Notes under the pieces: model-generated
The model's database searches: none
Told to the model about the DNA's origin: nothing
What the model saw: the letters and a program-made list of their open reading frames with translations, nothing else
Program-made: the position numbers and the translations under genes
NCBI GenBank assembly: GCA_902762435.1
Contig: CACWOH010000004.1
Location: 1 to 64,000, forward strand
DNA: 64,000 bases
Source of the DNA: an uncultured Bacteroidia bacterium
GTDB lineage: Bacteria; Bacteroidota; Bacteroidia; Bacteroidales; UBA932
Reading direction: 5' to 3'
Shown: positions 25,935 to 35,419 of the stretch, in pieces
How positions within the stretch are numbered: the first letter of the stretch is position 1
Layout: each line of letters opens with the position of its first letter

Positions 25935-27242
25935 CTAGATTCTTTCGATATGGGCTCCGAGCGCGTTCAGGCGGCCTTCGATGTCTTCGTAGCCGCGGTC
26001 GATCTGCTCGATGTTGTCGATGGTGGAAGTGCCTTTGGCGGACATCGCCGCCAGCAGCATCGCGATGCCGGCGCGGATGTCCGGCGAGGTCATCCGGTTT
26101 GCCCGGAGATTGATCTTGTGGTCGTGGCCGATGACCACGGCGCGGTGCGGGTCGCAGAGGATGATCTGCGCGCCCATGTCGATGAGCTTGTCCACGAAGA
26201 ACAGGCGGCTCTCGAACATCTTCTGGTGGATGAGCACGCTGCCCTTGCACTGCGTGGCCACGACCAGCAGCACGCTCAGCAGGTCCGGGGTCAGGCCCGG
26301 CCAGGGCGCGTCCGCGAGGGTCATGATGGACCCGTCGATGAACGACTCGATCTCGTAGCTCTGCTGCGCGGGGATGTAGATGTCGTCGCCGCGCTGCTCC
26401 AGCTTCACGCCCAGGCGCCGGAAGCACTCCGGAATGATGCCGAGGTTCTCCCACGACACGTCCTTGATGGTCAGTTCGCTCTGCGTGATCGCGGCCATCC
26501 CGATGAAGGAGCCGACCTCGATCATGTCCGGCAGGATCCGGTGCTCCGCCCCATGCAGGGCCTCCACCCCGTGGATGGTCAGCAGGTTGGAGCCGATGCC
26601 CTCGATCCGGGCGCCCATCGCCGTGAGCATGCGGCAGAGCTGCTGCACATACGGCTCGCAGGCGGCGTTGTAGATGGTGGTGGTGCCTTCGGCGAGGGTA
26701 GCGGCCATGATGATGTTGGCCGTACCGGTCACGGAGGCCTCGTCCAGGAGCATGTAGCAGCCCTTCATCGAATGGCCCGAGGAGAGGTTGTAAGCCCGCT
26801 TGGAGGTGTCGTAGGCGCATTTCGCGCCCAGGCGCATGAAGCCCTCGATGTGGGTGTCCACCCTGCGCCGGCCGATCTTGTCGCCGCCCGGCTTGGGGAA
26901 GAAGGCGCTGCCGAAGCGGGCCAGCAGCGGACCCACCACCAGCACGGAGCCCCGCAGCTGGGCGCATTTCTTCACGAACTCCGCGCTGCGGATGTAGAAC
27001 TCGTTCACGTGGTTCGCGATGAAGGTGTACTCCCCCTTGGCGCGGCGTTCCACGGTCACGCCCATCCCCTGCAGCAGGGCGATGAGGTTCTTCACGTCCA
27101 GGATCTCCGGCACGTTGGTGATGGTAACGGGGTCCGCCGTGAGGAGGACGGCGCTGATGACCTCCAGGGCCTCGTTCTTCGCGCCCTGGGGGACGATCTC
27201 GCCGCTCAGGCGGTGTCCGCCTTCGATGACAAAACTGCTCAT
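25935..27242 (-). CDS. murA: UDP-GlcNAc enolpyruvyltransferase, Asp-type active site
   Basis: MurA transfers enolpyruvate from PEP to UDP-N-acetylglucosamine, the first committed peptidoglycan step. The 435-residue protein has the KNE motif at 22-24 and the conserved GPLLARFG loop. At the position of the E. coli catalytic Cys115 (PGGC) it has aspartate, D121 in KPGGDKIG. Asp in this place is known in mycobacterial and chlamydial enzymes and makes them insensitive to fosfomycin. The start overlaps the murB stop by four bases. Confidence 0.94.
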   Translation of the reverse strand: MSSFVIEGGHRLSGEIVPQGAKNEALEVISAVLLTADPVTITNVPEILDVKNLIALLQGMGVTVERRAKGEYTFIANHVNEFYIRSAEFVKKCAQLRGSVLVVGPLLARFGSAFFPKPGGDKIGRRRVDTHIEGFMRLGAKCAYDTSKRAYNLSSGHSMKGCYMLLDEASVTGTANIIMAATLAEGTTTIYNAACEPYVQQLCRMLTAMGARIEGIGSNLLTIHGVEALHGAEHRILPDMIEVGSFIGMAAITQSELTIKDVSWENLGIIPECFRRLGVKLEQRGDDIYIPAQQSYEIESFIDGSIMTLADAPWPGLTPDLLSVLLVVATQCKGSVLIHQKMFESRLFFVDKLIDMGAQIILCDPHRAVVIGHDHKINLRANRMTSPDIRAGIAMLLAAMSAKGTSTIDNIEQIDRGYEDIEGRLNALGAHIERI

Positions 27243-28246
27243 ATGTGTTCCACTTCCGGGTGCAGGGTCACGCCGAAGCGCTCCCGCACCCCGTTGATGA
27301 TACGGTTCTCGAGCGCGAGCACCTCCGCCGGGGAGGCCTCGCCGCTTGCGTTCACGATGACCAGGGGCTGCTTCTCGTACACGGCGGCGCCCCCCTCCAC
27401 GGCGCCCTTGAAGCCGCACTGGTCGATCATCCAGGCGGCCGGCACCTTGACCGTGCCGTCCGGCAGGTCGTAGTGCGGAGCGCTCCCGTCGGGCGAGATG
27501 CGCGCGAAGTCCTCCCGGCTCACGACCGGGTTCTTGAAGAAACTGCCGGCGCTGCCAAGTTCTTCAGGGTCAGGAAGTTTCTGCTGCCGGATGCGGATAA
27601 TGGCGTCGCGCACCTCCTGCGGCGTCCGGGGGTCCTTCCCCTCCAGCGCGTCGCGCACGCCCTTGTATTCCAGGTTCGGGCTGTGCTTGCGCGTGAGGCG
27701 GAACAGCACGCTGGTCACGACGTAACGGCCCCGGTTCTCCGGCTGCTTGAACAGCGAGTCGCGGTAGCCGTAGCGGCATTCCTCGCGGGTGAATTTCACC
27801 TTCCTGCGCTCCTGCAGGTCGAAGCAGACCACCCCGGAGATGAGGTCCTTCACCTCAACCCCGTAGGCGCCGATGTTCTGCACGGCGGCGGCCCCCACTT
27901 CGCCCGGAATGAGCGAGAGGTTCTCCGCGCCCCAGAGGCCGTGGCGGCAGGTCTCGGACACGAAGTGGTCCCAGACCACCCCCGCGCCCACCATTACCGG
28001 CACTTCGTCCAGGCCCACGTCCACATATTTGATGAACTCGATGTTCGAGTGCAGGACCGTGCCCGGGAAGTCCTTGGTAAAGAGCAGGTTGCTACCGGCT
28101 CCGATGTGCAGCAGGGGCTGCGGGAGACGCTCGAAATTGAGCCCCTCCAGTTCCTTCACGGTCTCATACTCGACATAGCACGCGCAGGACACCTTCATCC
28201 GGAAAGTGTTCTGCGCGAGCAGGTCGTAGTTCAGCTGGATCCTCAC
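27239..28246 (-). CDS. murB: UDP-N-acetylenolpyruvoylglucosamine reductase
   Basis: MurB is the FAD/NADPH enzyme that makes UDP-MurNAc. The 335-residue protein is type I (E. coli-like): FAD-binding [11 protein letters not shown] and [17 protein letters not shown], and the catalytic serine in [13 protein letters not shown] at 28246 is chosen as start because the family N-terminus ([13 protein letters not shown]) begins there, upstream of the first ATG. It overlaps the aspS stop as GTGA. Confidence 0.93.
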   Translation of the reverse strand: MRIQLNYDLLAQNTFRMKVSCACYVEYETVKELEGLNFERLPQPLLHIGAGSNLLFTKDFPGTVLHSNIEFIKYVDVGLDEVPVMVGAGVVWDHFVSETCRHGLWGAENLSLIPGEVGAAAVQNIGAYGVEVKDLISGVVCFDLQERRKVKFTREECRYGYRDSLFKQPENRGRYVVTSVLFRLTRKHSPNLEYKGVRDALEGKDPRTPQEVRDAIIRIRQQKLPDPEELGSAGSFFKNPVVSREDFARISPDGSAPHYDLPDGTVKVPAAWMIDQCGFKGAVEGGAAVYEKQPLVIVNASGEASPAEVLALENRIINGVRERFGVTLHPEVEHI

Positions 28247-30018
28247 GGCTGCGGCGGCGTGTAGGTGGAAGACAGGAACAGTTCCTCCATCTGCGCGTCG
28301 TCGATCCGGGAAGGCGAGTCGATCATCACGTCGCGGCCCTGGTTGTTCTTCGGGAACGCGATGTAGTCGCGGATCGTCTCCTGCCCGCCGAAGAGGGCGC
28401 AGACGCGGTCGAATCCGAACGCCAGGCCGCCGTGGGGCGGGGCGCCGAACTTGAAGGCGTTGATGATGAAGCCGAACTTGTATTCGGCGTCTTCCTTGCT
28501 GATGCCCAGCACCTCGAACATCCGCTCCTGCATCGCCGCTTCGTGGATACGGATGGAGCCGCCGCCCAGTTCGGTGCCGTTCAGCACGAAGTCGTAGGCG
28601 TTGGCGCACACGCGCTCCAGGTCCTCCTTCCTGTCGGAGTAGAACCACTGCTCGTGTTCCGGCTTGGGCGCCGTAAAGGGATGGTGCATCGCGTAGAAGC
28701 GCTGGTCTTCCTCGCTCCACTCCAGGAGCGGGAAGTCCACGATCCACAGCGGGGCGAAGACTTTCGGGTCGCGCAGGCCCAGGCGGCTGCCCATCTCGAT
28801 GCGGAGCACGCCCAGCTGCGTCTGCGTCTTGCGTTTCTCGCCGCAGAGGATGAGCACCAGGTCGCCGGCTTTCGCCTCGCAGGCGTCCGCGACGGCTTTC
28901 AGCTGTTCCGGCGTGTAGAACTTGTCCACGCTGGACTTGAAGGTGCCGTCGGCGTTGCAGCGGACATAGACCAGGCCCTTGGCGCCCACCTGCGGGCGCT
29001 TGACCCATTCGGTCAGCTCGTCCAGCTGCTTGCGGGTGTACTCGGCGCAGCCGCTCACGGCGATGCCGCCGATGTACGGGGCGCTGTCGAACACGCCGAA
29101 GCCGCAGCCCTGCACGAGGGACGTGATCTCGTGGATCTTCATCCCGAAGCGGACGTCCGGCTTGTCGGAGCCGTAGTTGTCCATGGCGTCGTACCAGCTC
29201 ATCCGCGGCAGCGGATCGGGGATCTCGACGCCGAGGGCGTTCCTGAACATCTGCCGCATCATGCCCTCGAAGGTGTTCAGCACGTCTTCCTGCTCCACGA
29301 AGCTCATCTCGCAGTCGATCTGCGTGAACTCCGGCTGGCGGTCGGCGCGCAGGTCCTCGTCGCGGAAGCAGCGCACGATCTGGAAATAGCGGTCGTAGCC
29401 CGCCACCATCAGCAGCTGCTTGAAGGTCTGGGGGCTCTGCGGCAGGGCGTAGAAGGTGCCCGGGTTCATCCGGGACGGCACCACGAAGTCGCGGGCGCCC
29501 TCCGGGGTGGACTTGATCAGGTACGGGGTCTCGATCTCCATGAAGCCCTGGCCGTCCAGGTAGGAGCGGATTTCCTGCGCCAGGCGGTGGCGCAGCGCGA
29601 GGGCCCGCTGCAGCGGCGGACGCCGCAGGTCCAGGTAACGGTATTTGGCGCGCAGGTCTTCGCCGCCGTCGGAATTCTCCTCGATGGTGAAGGGCGGGGT
29701 GACGGACTTGTTCAGGATGCGGATGGCACTGAGCTTGATTTCCACCTCGCCGGTGGGCATCTTGGGGTTCTTGCTCTGGCGCTCGACCACCTCGCCCGTC
29801 GCCTGGAGCACGAATTCACGGCCCAGGCCGGAGGCGGTCTCGACGAGTTCGGGGGCGGCGTCCGCCTCCACCATCAGCTGCGTGATGCCGTAACGGTCGC
29901 GCAGGTCGATGAAGGTCATGCCGCCGAGTTTGCGGGATTTCTGCACCCATCCCGCCAGGGTGACCGTCTTGCCTTGGTCGGCGAGCCTCAACTCGCCGCA
30001 AGTATGGGTTCTGTACAT
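28243..30018 (-). CDS. aspS: Aspartate-tRNA ligase
   Basis: The 591-residue class II synthetase has the bacterial layout: an anticodon-binding OB domain (1-110), motif 2 ([18 protein letters not shown]), a GAD insertion domain in the middle and motif 3 ([15 protein letters not shown]). The size is usual for bacterial AspS. It is the first gene of the long murB-murA-thrA-dap run, and a clear -7 box lies before it. Linking aspartyl-tRNA charging with aspartate-family and wall-precursor genes makes sense as co-expression, but this is inference. Confidence 0.96.
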   Translation of the reverse strand: MYRTHTCGELRLADQGKTVTLAGWVQKSRKLGGMTFIDLRDRYGITQLMVEADAAPELVETASGLGREFVLQATGEVVERQSKNPKMPTGEVEIKLSAIRILNKSVTPPFTIEENSDGGEDLRAKYRYLDLRRPPLQRALALRHRLAQEIRSYLDGQGFMEIETPYLIKSTPEGARDFVVPSRMNPGTFYALPQSPQTFKQLLMVAGYDRYFQIVRCFRDEDLRADRQPEFTQIDCEMSFVEQEDVLNTFEGMMRQMFRNALGVEIPDPLPRMSWYDAMDNYGSDKPDVRFGMKIHEITSLVQGCGFGVFDSAPYIGGIAVSGCAEYTRKQLDELTEWVKRPQVGAKGLVYVRCNADGTFKSSVDKFYTPEQLKAVADACEAKAGDLVLILCGEKRKTQTQLGVLRIEMGSRLGLRDPKVFAPLWIVDFPLLEWSEEDQRFYAMHHPFTAPKPEHEQWFYSDRKEDLERVCANAYDFVLNGTELGGGSIRIHEAAMQERMFEVLGISKEDAEYKFGFIINAFKFGAPPHGGLAFGFDRVCALFGGQETIRDYIAFPKNNQGRDVMIDSPSRIDDAQMEELFLSSTYTPPQP

Positions 30019-30045
30019 AGTTTGAGGACTTTTTGTTCCAATCTA

Positions 30046-30053
30046 CAAATGTA
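30046..30053 (-). promoter_or_regulatory. -7 promoter box (TACATTTG) before aspS
   Basis: A perfect TAnnTTTG match on the minus strand, 27 bases before the aspS ATG. It probably drives the whole aspS-to-dap run. Confidence 0.6.
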
Positions 30054-30071
30054 ACAAAAAATCCCGAAGAT

Positions 30072-30995
30072 TCATTTTAAGCGCTCCATACTCGCGGCGA
30101 TGATTGTCGCCGCGGCATTGATGGCGTCTTCGTCCGGCATCCACAAACCGGACTCCGGATCTTTTTTGACGGGGACGCCGGGTTTGTGGACCATATCCGT
30201 CTCCTCCGCGATGGAATACGGATCCAGGAAATTCGCCAGCGTCTTGCAGTCTTCATCGCTTAGGGAATCATCATAATGCCAGGCGAGGAAAGCCCCCAGC
30301 AGGAACGGGTCGCGAAGATGACCCTGCCAAGTATAGCTTTCCTGGTTGATGAACAGATTCTCTATCTTGCGGATGACTTCCGGCGCCAGCAGCCGGACGT
30401 GGTCCCGGGTAAAGCGATGGTAATCCGCGGCGGTCATCAGCACATAGGTCAGGAAACCGAGGGTGCCGAAATTAAGCGTCGGATCGTTGTATTCGGTGTA
30501 ATCCAACGGCGTATAGAATCCGTCGTAAGTCGCCGGGTACTCCAGTTCCCGATAGAGTCTGACCAATTCGTCCGGAGCGCTTTTGCGCTGCATCAGCGTC
30601 AACCAGCCGTTGAACTGGCTCAGGCAAGCTGCCACCCCGTCATAATCGTTATCATAAAACCAGATATCCCCATTATATGGGTAGATATAACAGGTCAGCA
30701 ACAAGTTGCGCGTGGACATTGCGGCCAACTCCGCCTCCGGAAGGTTGAAGAGCGCCATCAGTTCCACCTTACCGCGGGCATCCGCCCGCCGGGCCCAAGC
30801 CTGCTCGAAATTGCCGCCGGGACCGGTAAGGTCCTTGTCCTCGATGAGTTCATCCGGCCAGAGGGCTGCTCCCATCTTTTCTGCATAGGGCGGGAACCAA
30901 CGCTGGCGGGGGGTCGCATCCTTCAGACCCGGCCGATCAACCTTCGTGCAGGCGACCAGCAGGAAAACGGACAATAAGAGGGTCAGCTTCTTCAT
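30072..30995 (-). CDS. Lipoprotein of unknown function
   Basis: The 307-residue protein has a lipoprotein signal peptide (FLLVACTK). The mature chain is rich in aromatic and acidic residues, with segments such as YIYPYNGDIWFYDNDYDG and PFLLGAFLAWHYDDSLSD that suggest an alpha-helical soluble domain. I do not recognise a family. It lies 37 bases after the first anti-sigma gene on the same strand and may belong to that regulon. The longer frame (to 31289) overlaps the anti-sigma gene and is rejected. Confidence 0.7.
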   Translation of the reverse strand: MKKLTLLLSVFLLVACTKVDRPGLKDATPRQRWFPPYAEKMGAALWPDELIEDKDLTGPGGNFEQAWARRADARGKVELMALFNLPEAELAAMSTRNLLLTCYIYPYNGDIWFYDNDYDGVAACLSQFNGWLTLMQRKSAPDELVRLYRELEYPATYDGFYTPLDYTEYNDPTLNFGTLGFLTYVLMTAADYHRFTRDHVRLLAPEVIRKIENLFINQESYTWQGHLRDPFLLGAFLAWHYDDSLSDEDCKTLANFLDPYSIAEETDMVHKPGVPVKKDPESGLWMPDEDAINAAATIIAASMERLK

Positions 30996-31032
30996 AACGC
31001 TTTCTTTCGGTTTGCAAGTTATGATTAATTGT

Positions 31033-32223
31033 TTACAAATCAAACCGTAGGCCGGCGTGGAGCGAGAGACCCAGGGGGTGCTCCGTGCGGTAGGTGATGA
31101 GGTCGGTCCGGGTGAAATAGTATGAGAGTTCGGGCTGGAAATAGAGCTGCGCGCGGCCTCCGAGCCGGTACTGGATGCCGCCGAAGGCCTCCGCGGACCA
31201 TTGCAGGCGGGATTCCTCGCACAGGACGGTTCCCAGGCTGGCCGAAACGCATTTCTCCACTTTGCCTCCGATTCCGGCGTAGAAGCCAAGTCTGTCCCAG
31301 GTCCAGAGCGTGGTTTCCATCCGCAGTGGAATGCCGATGAAGTGGAGCCGCTGATCCAGACGTCCGGCGACGGATTCCTCCACGGAATGCAGGTACGTGT
31401 ATTCCAGTCCGCTTTCCAAGGCGAGACGCGGCGTCAGGTCCAGCCGGACGGACAGGCCCAGGGAAAGGGGCAGGTCGTGGGTATAGTTGCTGACTGCATC
31501 CGGATAAAGGCTGTTCGCTGCCAAAACGTACGGGAGGGAATTGGCATAATTCGACTTAACGCCCGGCGCGACTGCCGGCTCCCGGGTGTTCAGGTAGATC
31601 AAAGCGGCGATATAGGGCGCGGACTGCAGGGCGATGTCGGCGGTACGGCGGGCGGTTCCGGCGCCGGCCCGGAGGCCGATGGCGACGCGGGGGCGCGATG
31701 CCGTGCCGGGGTTCTCCGGCCAGACAATCGGCTCCTGGCCTCCCCGGGGAACCTGTTGTTCGTCCTCCCCGACCTTCCCGTTATTATCCGCATCAGCCCT
31801 CGTGTCATCTTGGGCCATACCCCTGTCATTCCCGATCTGATTGGGGATTTCCGGACGGGAACGGTCCTCCTCATTCAGGGCCGGTTTGTCCTCGCGGGAG
31901 ACCGGATTTGAGGGCGGCACGCTCGGAACGATGGGATCCCCGGTCGGGTCGGGAATGATGGGGGGTGCCACCTGCGGGACAGGAGAGGTGACCTGCGCGA
32001 CCGGGGTGGTCGGAACTGCGGGAGTTTTCCAGTGTGCCCAGAGGAGCAGGGCCATCAGGGGAAGGACGACGGCGGCGGACAGGACGGTGCGGCGAAAGGC
32101 GGCCGCGCGGCGCACCCGCCGCCCGACCGCCTCCCAACTCACCGGGGAAGGGGCGGCCCCGCCGGAAAGCGCTTTCTCGCGCACGGCGTCGGTCCAATCT
32201 TTATTTAATCCTTGTTTCATCAT
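31033..32223 (-). CDS. Dual-membrane anti-sigma factor with beta-barrel (Dma-like)
   Basis: The 396-residue protein has a short cytoplasmic N-terminal segment (1-45), one transmembrane helix (about 46-64), a Pro/Asp/Asn-rich linker (about 65-185) and a beta-barrel of OmpA/porin type that ends in LHAGLRFDL. This matches the dual membrane-spanning anti-sigma factors (Dma) described in Bacteroides thetaiotaomicron, in which the barrel reaches the outer membrane. It follows an ECF sigma gene by ten bases. The linker contains at least two REP-like repeat copies. The ATG at 32223 is chosen; the frame extends to 32280. Confidence 0.75.
   Translation of the reverse strand: MMKQGLNKDWTDAVREKALSGGAAPSPVSWEAVGRRVRRAAAFRRTVLSAAVVLPLMALLLWAHWKTPAVPTTPVAQVTSPVPQVAPPIIPDPTGDPIVPSVPPSNPVSREDKPALNEEDRSRPEIPNQIGNDRGMAQDDTRADADNNGKVGEDEQQVPRGGQEPIVWPENPGTASRPRVAIGLRAGAGTARRTADIALQSAPYIAALIYLNTREPAVAPGVKSNYANSLPYVLAANSLYPDAVSNYTHDLPLSLGLSVRLDLTPRLALESGLEYTYLHSVEESVAGRLDQRLHFIGIPLRMETTLWTWDRLGFYAGIGGKVEKCVSASLGTVLCEESRLQWSAEAFGGIQYRLGGRAQLYFQPELSYYFTRTDLITYRTEHPLGLSLHAGLRFDL
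31826..31854. repeat. REP-like repeat in the first anti-sigma linker
   Basis: The minus strand encodes EIPNQIGND (about residues 124-133). It matches the consensus GGARATYYCCRATYWGRT followed by CGGGAAYGAC shared with 56078-56105. Confidence 0.7.
31933..31961. repeat. Second REP-like repeat in the same linker, opposite orientation
   Basis: It resembles the palindromic copy in the YfhO gene (46703-46730), with GGTCGG and CGGGAATGA cores. It encodes about residues 88-97 (IPDPTGDPIV). Confidence 0.6.
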
Positions 32224-32233
32224 CCTTCCGTTA

Positions 32234-32821
32234 TCATAACTCCTTCTTGTCCGGAATACTGCTCCAACCTCCTTCCCCATTCAGGTACTGCCGGATGGAC
32301 CGGGCAAGGGAGGCCCGGGCCCGGGCAAGGCTGGCGGATGAACTCTTCTCCCGGATACCGAGCAGGGCGGCTATTTCCTTGTGGGACAACTCATCGATGC
32401 AGTAGAGCGTAAAAACGGTGCGGTAGCCGTCCGGCAACGCCGCAATCATTGCCTGGATCACCTCGGTGGGCACGGAAAGGGTCTCCTCGTAGCCCGGCTC
32501 TTCCGCGGGTCCTTCGGCCAGGTTTTCCACCTCCACCAGTTCCCGGCCCAGCCGCCGGCGCTTCCTTGCCGAGTCAAAGGCCAGGTTGAGCGCCACCCGC
32601 GCCATCCAGGAATACAGCGAGCCGGGCCGCGTCCAGCGGAAGCGTCCGATCACCCGGAAAATCTTGACGAATGCATCCTGCATCAGGTCTTCCGCTTCGG
32701 CGGCGTCCCGGGCATAGCGGCGGCAGAGCGCGAGCAGGCGGGAGCCGTACGTCTCATACAGCTCCCGCCGCGCCGCATTGTCTCCTTGCGCACAACGCCG
32801 GGCCAGTTCCTGCTCGTCCAT
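32234..32821 (-). CDS. ECF sigma factor (first pair)
   Basis: The 195-residue protein has sigma region 2 (about 25-95, with AEDLMQDAFVKIFR and SWMARVALNLAFD) and region 4 (about 130-185, with DELSHKEIAALLGI) and no region 1 or 3, so it is an ECF-type sigma factor. The start at 32821 is chosen over the longer frame (32866) by alignment with the family N-terminus. The adjacent anti-sigma gene suggests that it is released when the barrel protein senses envelope change. A strong terminator lies 46 bases upstream. Confidence 0.92.
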   Translation of the reverse strand: MDEQELARRCAQGDNAARRELYETYGSRLLALCRRYARDAAEAEDLMQDAFVKIFRVIGRFRWTRPGSLYSWMARVALNLAFDSARKRRRLGRELVEVENLAEGPAEEPGYEETLSVPTEVIQAMIAALPDGYRTVFTLYCIDELSHKEIAALLGIREKSSSASLARARASLARSIRQYLNGEGGWSSIPDKKEL

Positions 32822-32867
32822 ATTATTAATAACTACTGCATCGCAATAATACTGCGATACCGTCACG

Positions 32868-32898
32868 AAAAAAGCTATCCCCGAAAGGATAGCTTTTT
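32868..32898 (-). terminator. Terminator after the GH43/RICIN gene
   Basis: Perfect 12-bp arms (32869-32880 and 32887-32898) with a 6-base loop; T-runs on both sides make it usable in both directions. On the minus strand it ends the GH43 transcript just before the sigma promoter region. Confidence 0.85.
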
Positions 32899-32921
32899 GT
32901 TGGGAGCGTGGCGTTCGCGCA

Positions 32922-34367
32922 CTAGCGGGCCTTGATGTCCCACTTGGCGTTGTCGTTGCTGAAGTCGAACTTCGCCAGGGTGGGGGTGCTGTCGGCTACG
33001 GAGTAGAGGCAGAACTTCTCGGGATGATGGCAGCCCGGGATGGCCTTCGGCACGATGCGCCAGGTACCGTCGATGAGCTGCTCGATCCTCCAGAGCTGCT
33101 CGTCGGCGCCGGTGAACTCGGGCACGGTGGTCAGCTCGTGGCCTTCCACGGCGGCGAGCGCCCGGTTGGTGCCCTGGATCACGATCTTGTACCAGGGACC
33201 GCCGAGATAACCGCCGGCCTCGGGCACGGCCTCGATCGTCCACTGCTGGTGCGGGCGGGCCATGTAGTCGTTGGCGCGCACGGGGATTTCGCCCTTCGGC
33301 CAGCCGCCGATCACTTCCTCAAGCTTCTGGTTCTCCACCTTGACGATGGTCTCGTTGGCCTGACGGCCGAAACCGCGCATGCCGCCGGCCGCGCGGACGA
33401 AGTCCACGGTCAGCTCAAGGGCATAGCCGCGACGGCGGGAAAGGATCTTGTAGTTGCCGTCCTGCAGGATCTCGCCGGCCTCGGGCCAGCCGTCCTTCCA
33501 GATGATCGGACGGATGGCGAGGGTGCTGCGGCCGCTCAGGTCCAGGTCGCTCTCCCAGTGGAAGGACATCTTCTCCACGCCTTCCTCCACGATGTAGCGG
33601 CCGAAGTGACCGGCGCCGAAACGGCGCTCTTCCGCGGCGGCGACCATCTTGCCGCCACCCTGGAGCATGTCACGGCCCACGTTGTCGAGGAACGGTCCGT
33701 ACGGATTGCGGGAACGGCCGACGATGATATTATAGGTAGAGTTGGCGCCGTCGCAGCAGGTGCCGTGGGTGCCCAGCAGGTAGTACCAGCCGTCGCGATA
33801 CATCATCACGGAAGCCTCGCAGTCGATGGCCACGTCGATGTCGCGCGCACCGGCCAGGCGGCCGCCCGTCTTGGGATCGAGCTCGACCATGCGGATGTTG
33901 CCGAAATAGGTGCCGAAGGTGCAGAAGAGACGGCCGTTGGGATCCATCAGGAAGCCGACGTCGATGGCGTCGCAGTCTTCATCCATTTCGGAATGGGCCA
34001 CTTCGACGGGATCGGTATAGGCGAAGTCCGGGGACTCCGGATCCAGGGTCTTGTTCCACATCGTGAGGATGCGGCCGGCGTGACCGCCGCCCAGGCCGCC
34101 GCCCGTGGCGCTGTAGCCCACCAGGTAACGGTCGCCGATCTTGATGGCGTCAGGGGCGGCTCCGCCGCCGGGACGCACGGCGCCGCTGTTCCACACCCAG
34201 CCGTCCTCAGAAATCAGACCGCCGCCACCGGTGCCGAAGGTGTAGTATTTGCCGTCGCACTCCATGATGGTGGACGGGTCGTGGATATAAGGAGCGCCCA
34301 CCTGGGCCGCTGCGGAGAATCCGAACAGGGCGATGACGCCCGCGAGAAGGATATTTCTGGTTTTCAT
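32922..34367 (-). CDS. Secreted GH43-like glycosidase with ricin-type C-terminus
   Basis: The protein (481 residues) has a signal peptide (about 1-22), a GH43-type beta-propeller (about 25-300, YIHDPSTIMECDGKYYTF at the start) and a C-terminal beta-trefoil with QxW motifs (HQQWTIEAV and DEQLWRIEQL), as in ricin-type carbohydrate-binding domains. It probably releases arabinose or xylose from plant fibre. The ATG at 34367 is chosen for its signal peptide; one three codons upstream is possible. It is 12 bases after the partner gene. Confidence 0.8.
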   Translation of the reverse strand: MKTRNILLAGVIALFGFSAAAQVGAPYIHDPSTIMECDGKYYTFGTGGGGLISEDGWVWNSGAVRPGGGAAPDAIKIGDRYLVGYSATGGGLGGGHAGRILTMWNKTLDPESPDFAYTDPVEVAHSEMDEDCDAIDVGFLMDPNGRLFCTFGTYFGNIRMVELDPKTGGRLAGARDIDVAIDCEASVMMYRDGWYYLLGTHGTCCDGANSTYNIIVGRSRNPYGPFLDNVGRDMLQGGGKMVAAAEERRFGAGHFGRYIVEEGVEKMSFHWESDLDLSGRSTLAIRPIIWKDGWPEAGEILQDGNYKILSRRRGYALELTVDFVRAAGGMRGFGRQANETIVKVENQKLEEVIGGWPKGEIPVRANDYMARPHQQWTIEAVPEAGGYLGGPWYKIVIQGTNRALAAVEGHELTTVPEFTGADEQLWRIEQLIDGTWRIVPKAIPGCHHPEKFCLYSVADSTPTLAKFDFSNDNAKWDIKAR

Positions 34368-34379
34368 AGGACGCATCTG

Positions 34380-35168
34380 TTATTTCGTGGTAAGGGTGAT
34401 GTTCTTGACGGGATTGCCGGCTTCGTCGATGAAGCGGCAGCAGAAGTCGCTCATGCCGGGGCCGTTGATGACGGCGCCCCAGATGACGTTGCGGCCCTTC
34501 TTGAGGGTCAGGCGCGGGGAAGCGCAGTCGTCCATCACGCGGCGGCGGTCGCCGGACAGGATGACGGCCTCTTCACCGTTCACCCACCACATCGAGGCGG
34601 AGTTGGAACCGACGGCAAGGCGCACGTTGGGGATGTCCTCCTCGCAGTTCACCACGGTCACGGCCCAGAAGATGACGCCGTAGCGGTCTTCGGTCAGGTT
34701 GGTCGCAAAGCGGAAGAGTTTCACGTTGGGCAGCTTGCTGTCCATCGCGTGCCACTTGAGCGTGACCTTCTTCTGCTCATACTTCGGAGGCTCCATGCCG
34801 AAACCCATCGGACGGCCGCCCTGCAGGTTCACGGGCGGCTGGTACTCCACGGTGGTCTTGACCTTGGCGCCGTCCTTCGGCAGTTCGTTGCCGAGCTGGC
34901 CCTTGAAATACTCGACGGCGAACACCTCGCGGATGTAGCTGTCGATGAAAACGGTGTTGGAACGGTTGGGTTTGCTGATCGGCTCGAGCAGCAGCCAGCG
35001 GCCCAGGAAGCCCTGGGCGTCCGGCGTCGCCGTCGGCGTGGTCACGGGGACCAAATACTTGTCGAGCTGGATCGAGGAGTCGGCATAGACCTGGGCCCGG
35101 CCGGAGATACCCGGCATCAGAAGCACCAGTCCCATGGCGACGGAGAGGGTTTTGAGAATGGCTTTCAT
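34380..35168 (-). CDS. Secreted protein of unknown function, GH43 partner
   Basis: The 262-residue protein has a signal peptide (about 1-25, ending in GRAQ). The C-terminal part (about 165-250) resembles a galactose-binding-like beta-sandwich, with SASMWWVNGEEAVILSGD and KKGRNVIWGAVINGPG, as in sugar-binding modules that hold a metal or ligand in loops. No catalytic motif was seen. It is probably translated from the same mRNA as the GH43 gene and may be its carbohydrate-binding or scaffold partner. That role is inferred from position. Confidence 0.7.
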   Translation of the reverse strand: MKAILKTLSVAMGLVLLMPGISGRAQVYADSSIQLDKYLVPVTTPTATPDAQGFLGRWLLLEPISKPNRSNTVFIDSYIREVFAVEYFKGQLGNELPKDGAKVKTTVEYQPPVNLQGGRPMGFGMEPPKYEQKKVTLKWHAMDSKLPNVKLFRFATNLTEDRYGVIFWAVTVVNCEEDIPNVRLAVGSNSASMWWVNGEEAVILSGDRRRVMDDCASPRLTLKKGRNVIWGAVINGPGMSDFCCRFIDEAGNPVKNITLTTK

Positions 35169-35289
35169 AAAACTTTTATGGGTTATTGAGTTTCGTCAGG
35201 TCTACTAAATTACAACAAAACTCCCACCCCGGGAACACCCTTACCCCCCGTTGCAGATATTTGAAACAATTCGACCGAAAAACAAAAGT

Positions 35290-35414
35290 CAGCGGCAGGG
35301 ACGCCCTGGAAAAACCGTAGCCGCCCGTGGCTCGTGAACGGGAGGGGCCCGCCGCAAAGCGGTGGGAGGGATAGCGCGAAGCGCGTAGTTTTTCCGGGGC
35401 GGCCCCTGCCGCTG
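35290..35414. repeat. 125-bp inverted-repeat element, structured core
   Basis: Terminal inverted repeats of about 26 bases begin CAGCGGCAGGG and end GGAAAAAC, with a few mismatches and one gap. Inside are three smaller hairpins: CCCGT/ACGGG, CCGCCGC/GCGGTGG with an AAA loop, and GCGC/GCGC with a GAA loop. It sits five bases past the stop of the S51/ATP-grasp gene and, read on that strand, is followed by a T-rich stretch. A related element is at 57693-57823. Confidence 0.8.
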
Positions 35415-35419
35415 GCGGC

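Noticed and set aside
32868-32898. A riboswitch before the first sigma gene
   Set aside because: The structure is a plain terminator hairpin with T-runs that follows the GH43 gene.
35290-35414. An insertion sequence
   Set aside because: The element is too short to encode a transposase, and no target duplication is evident.
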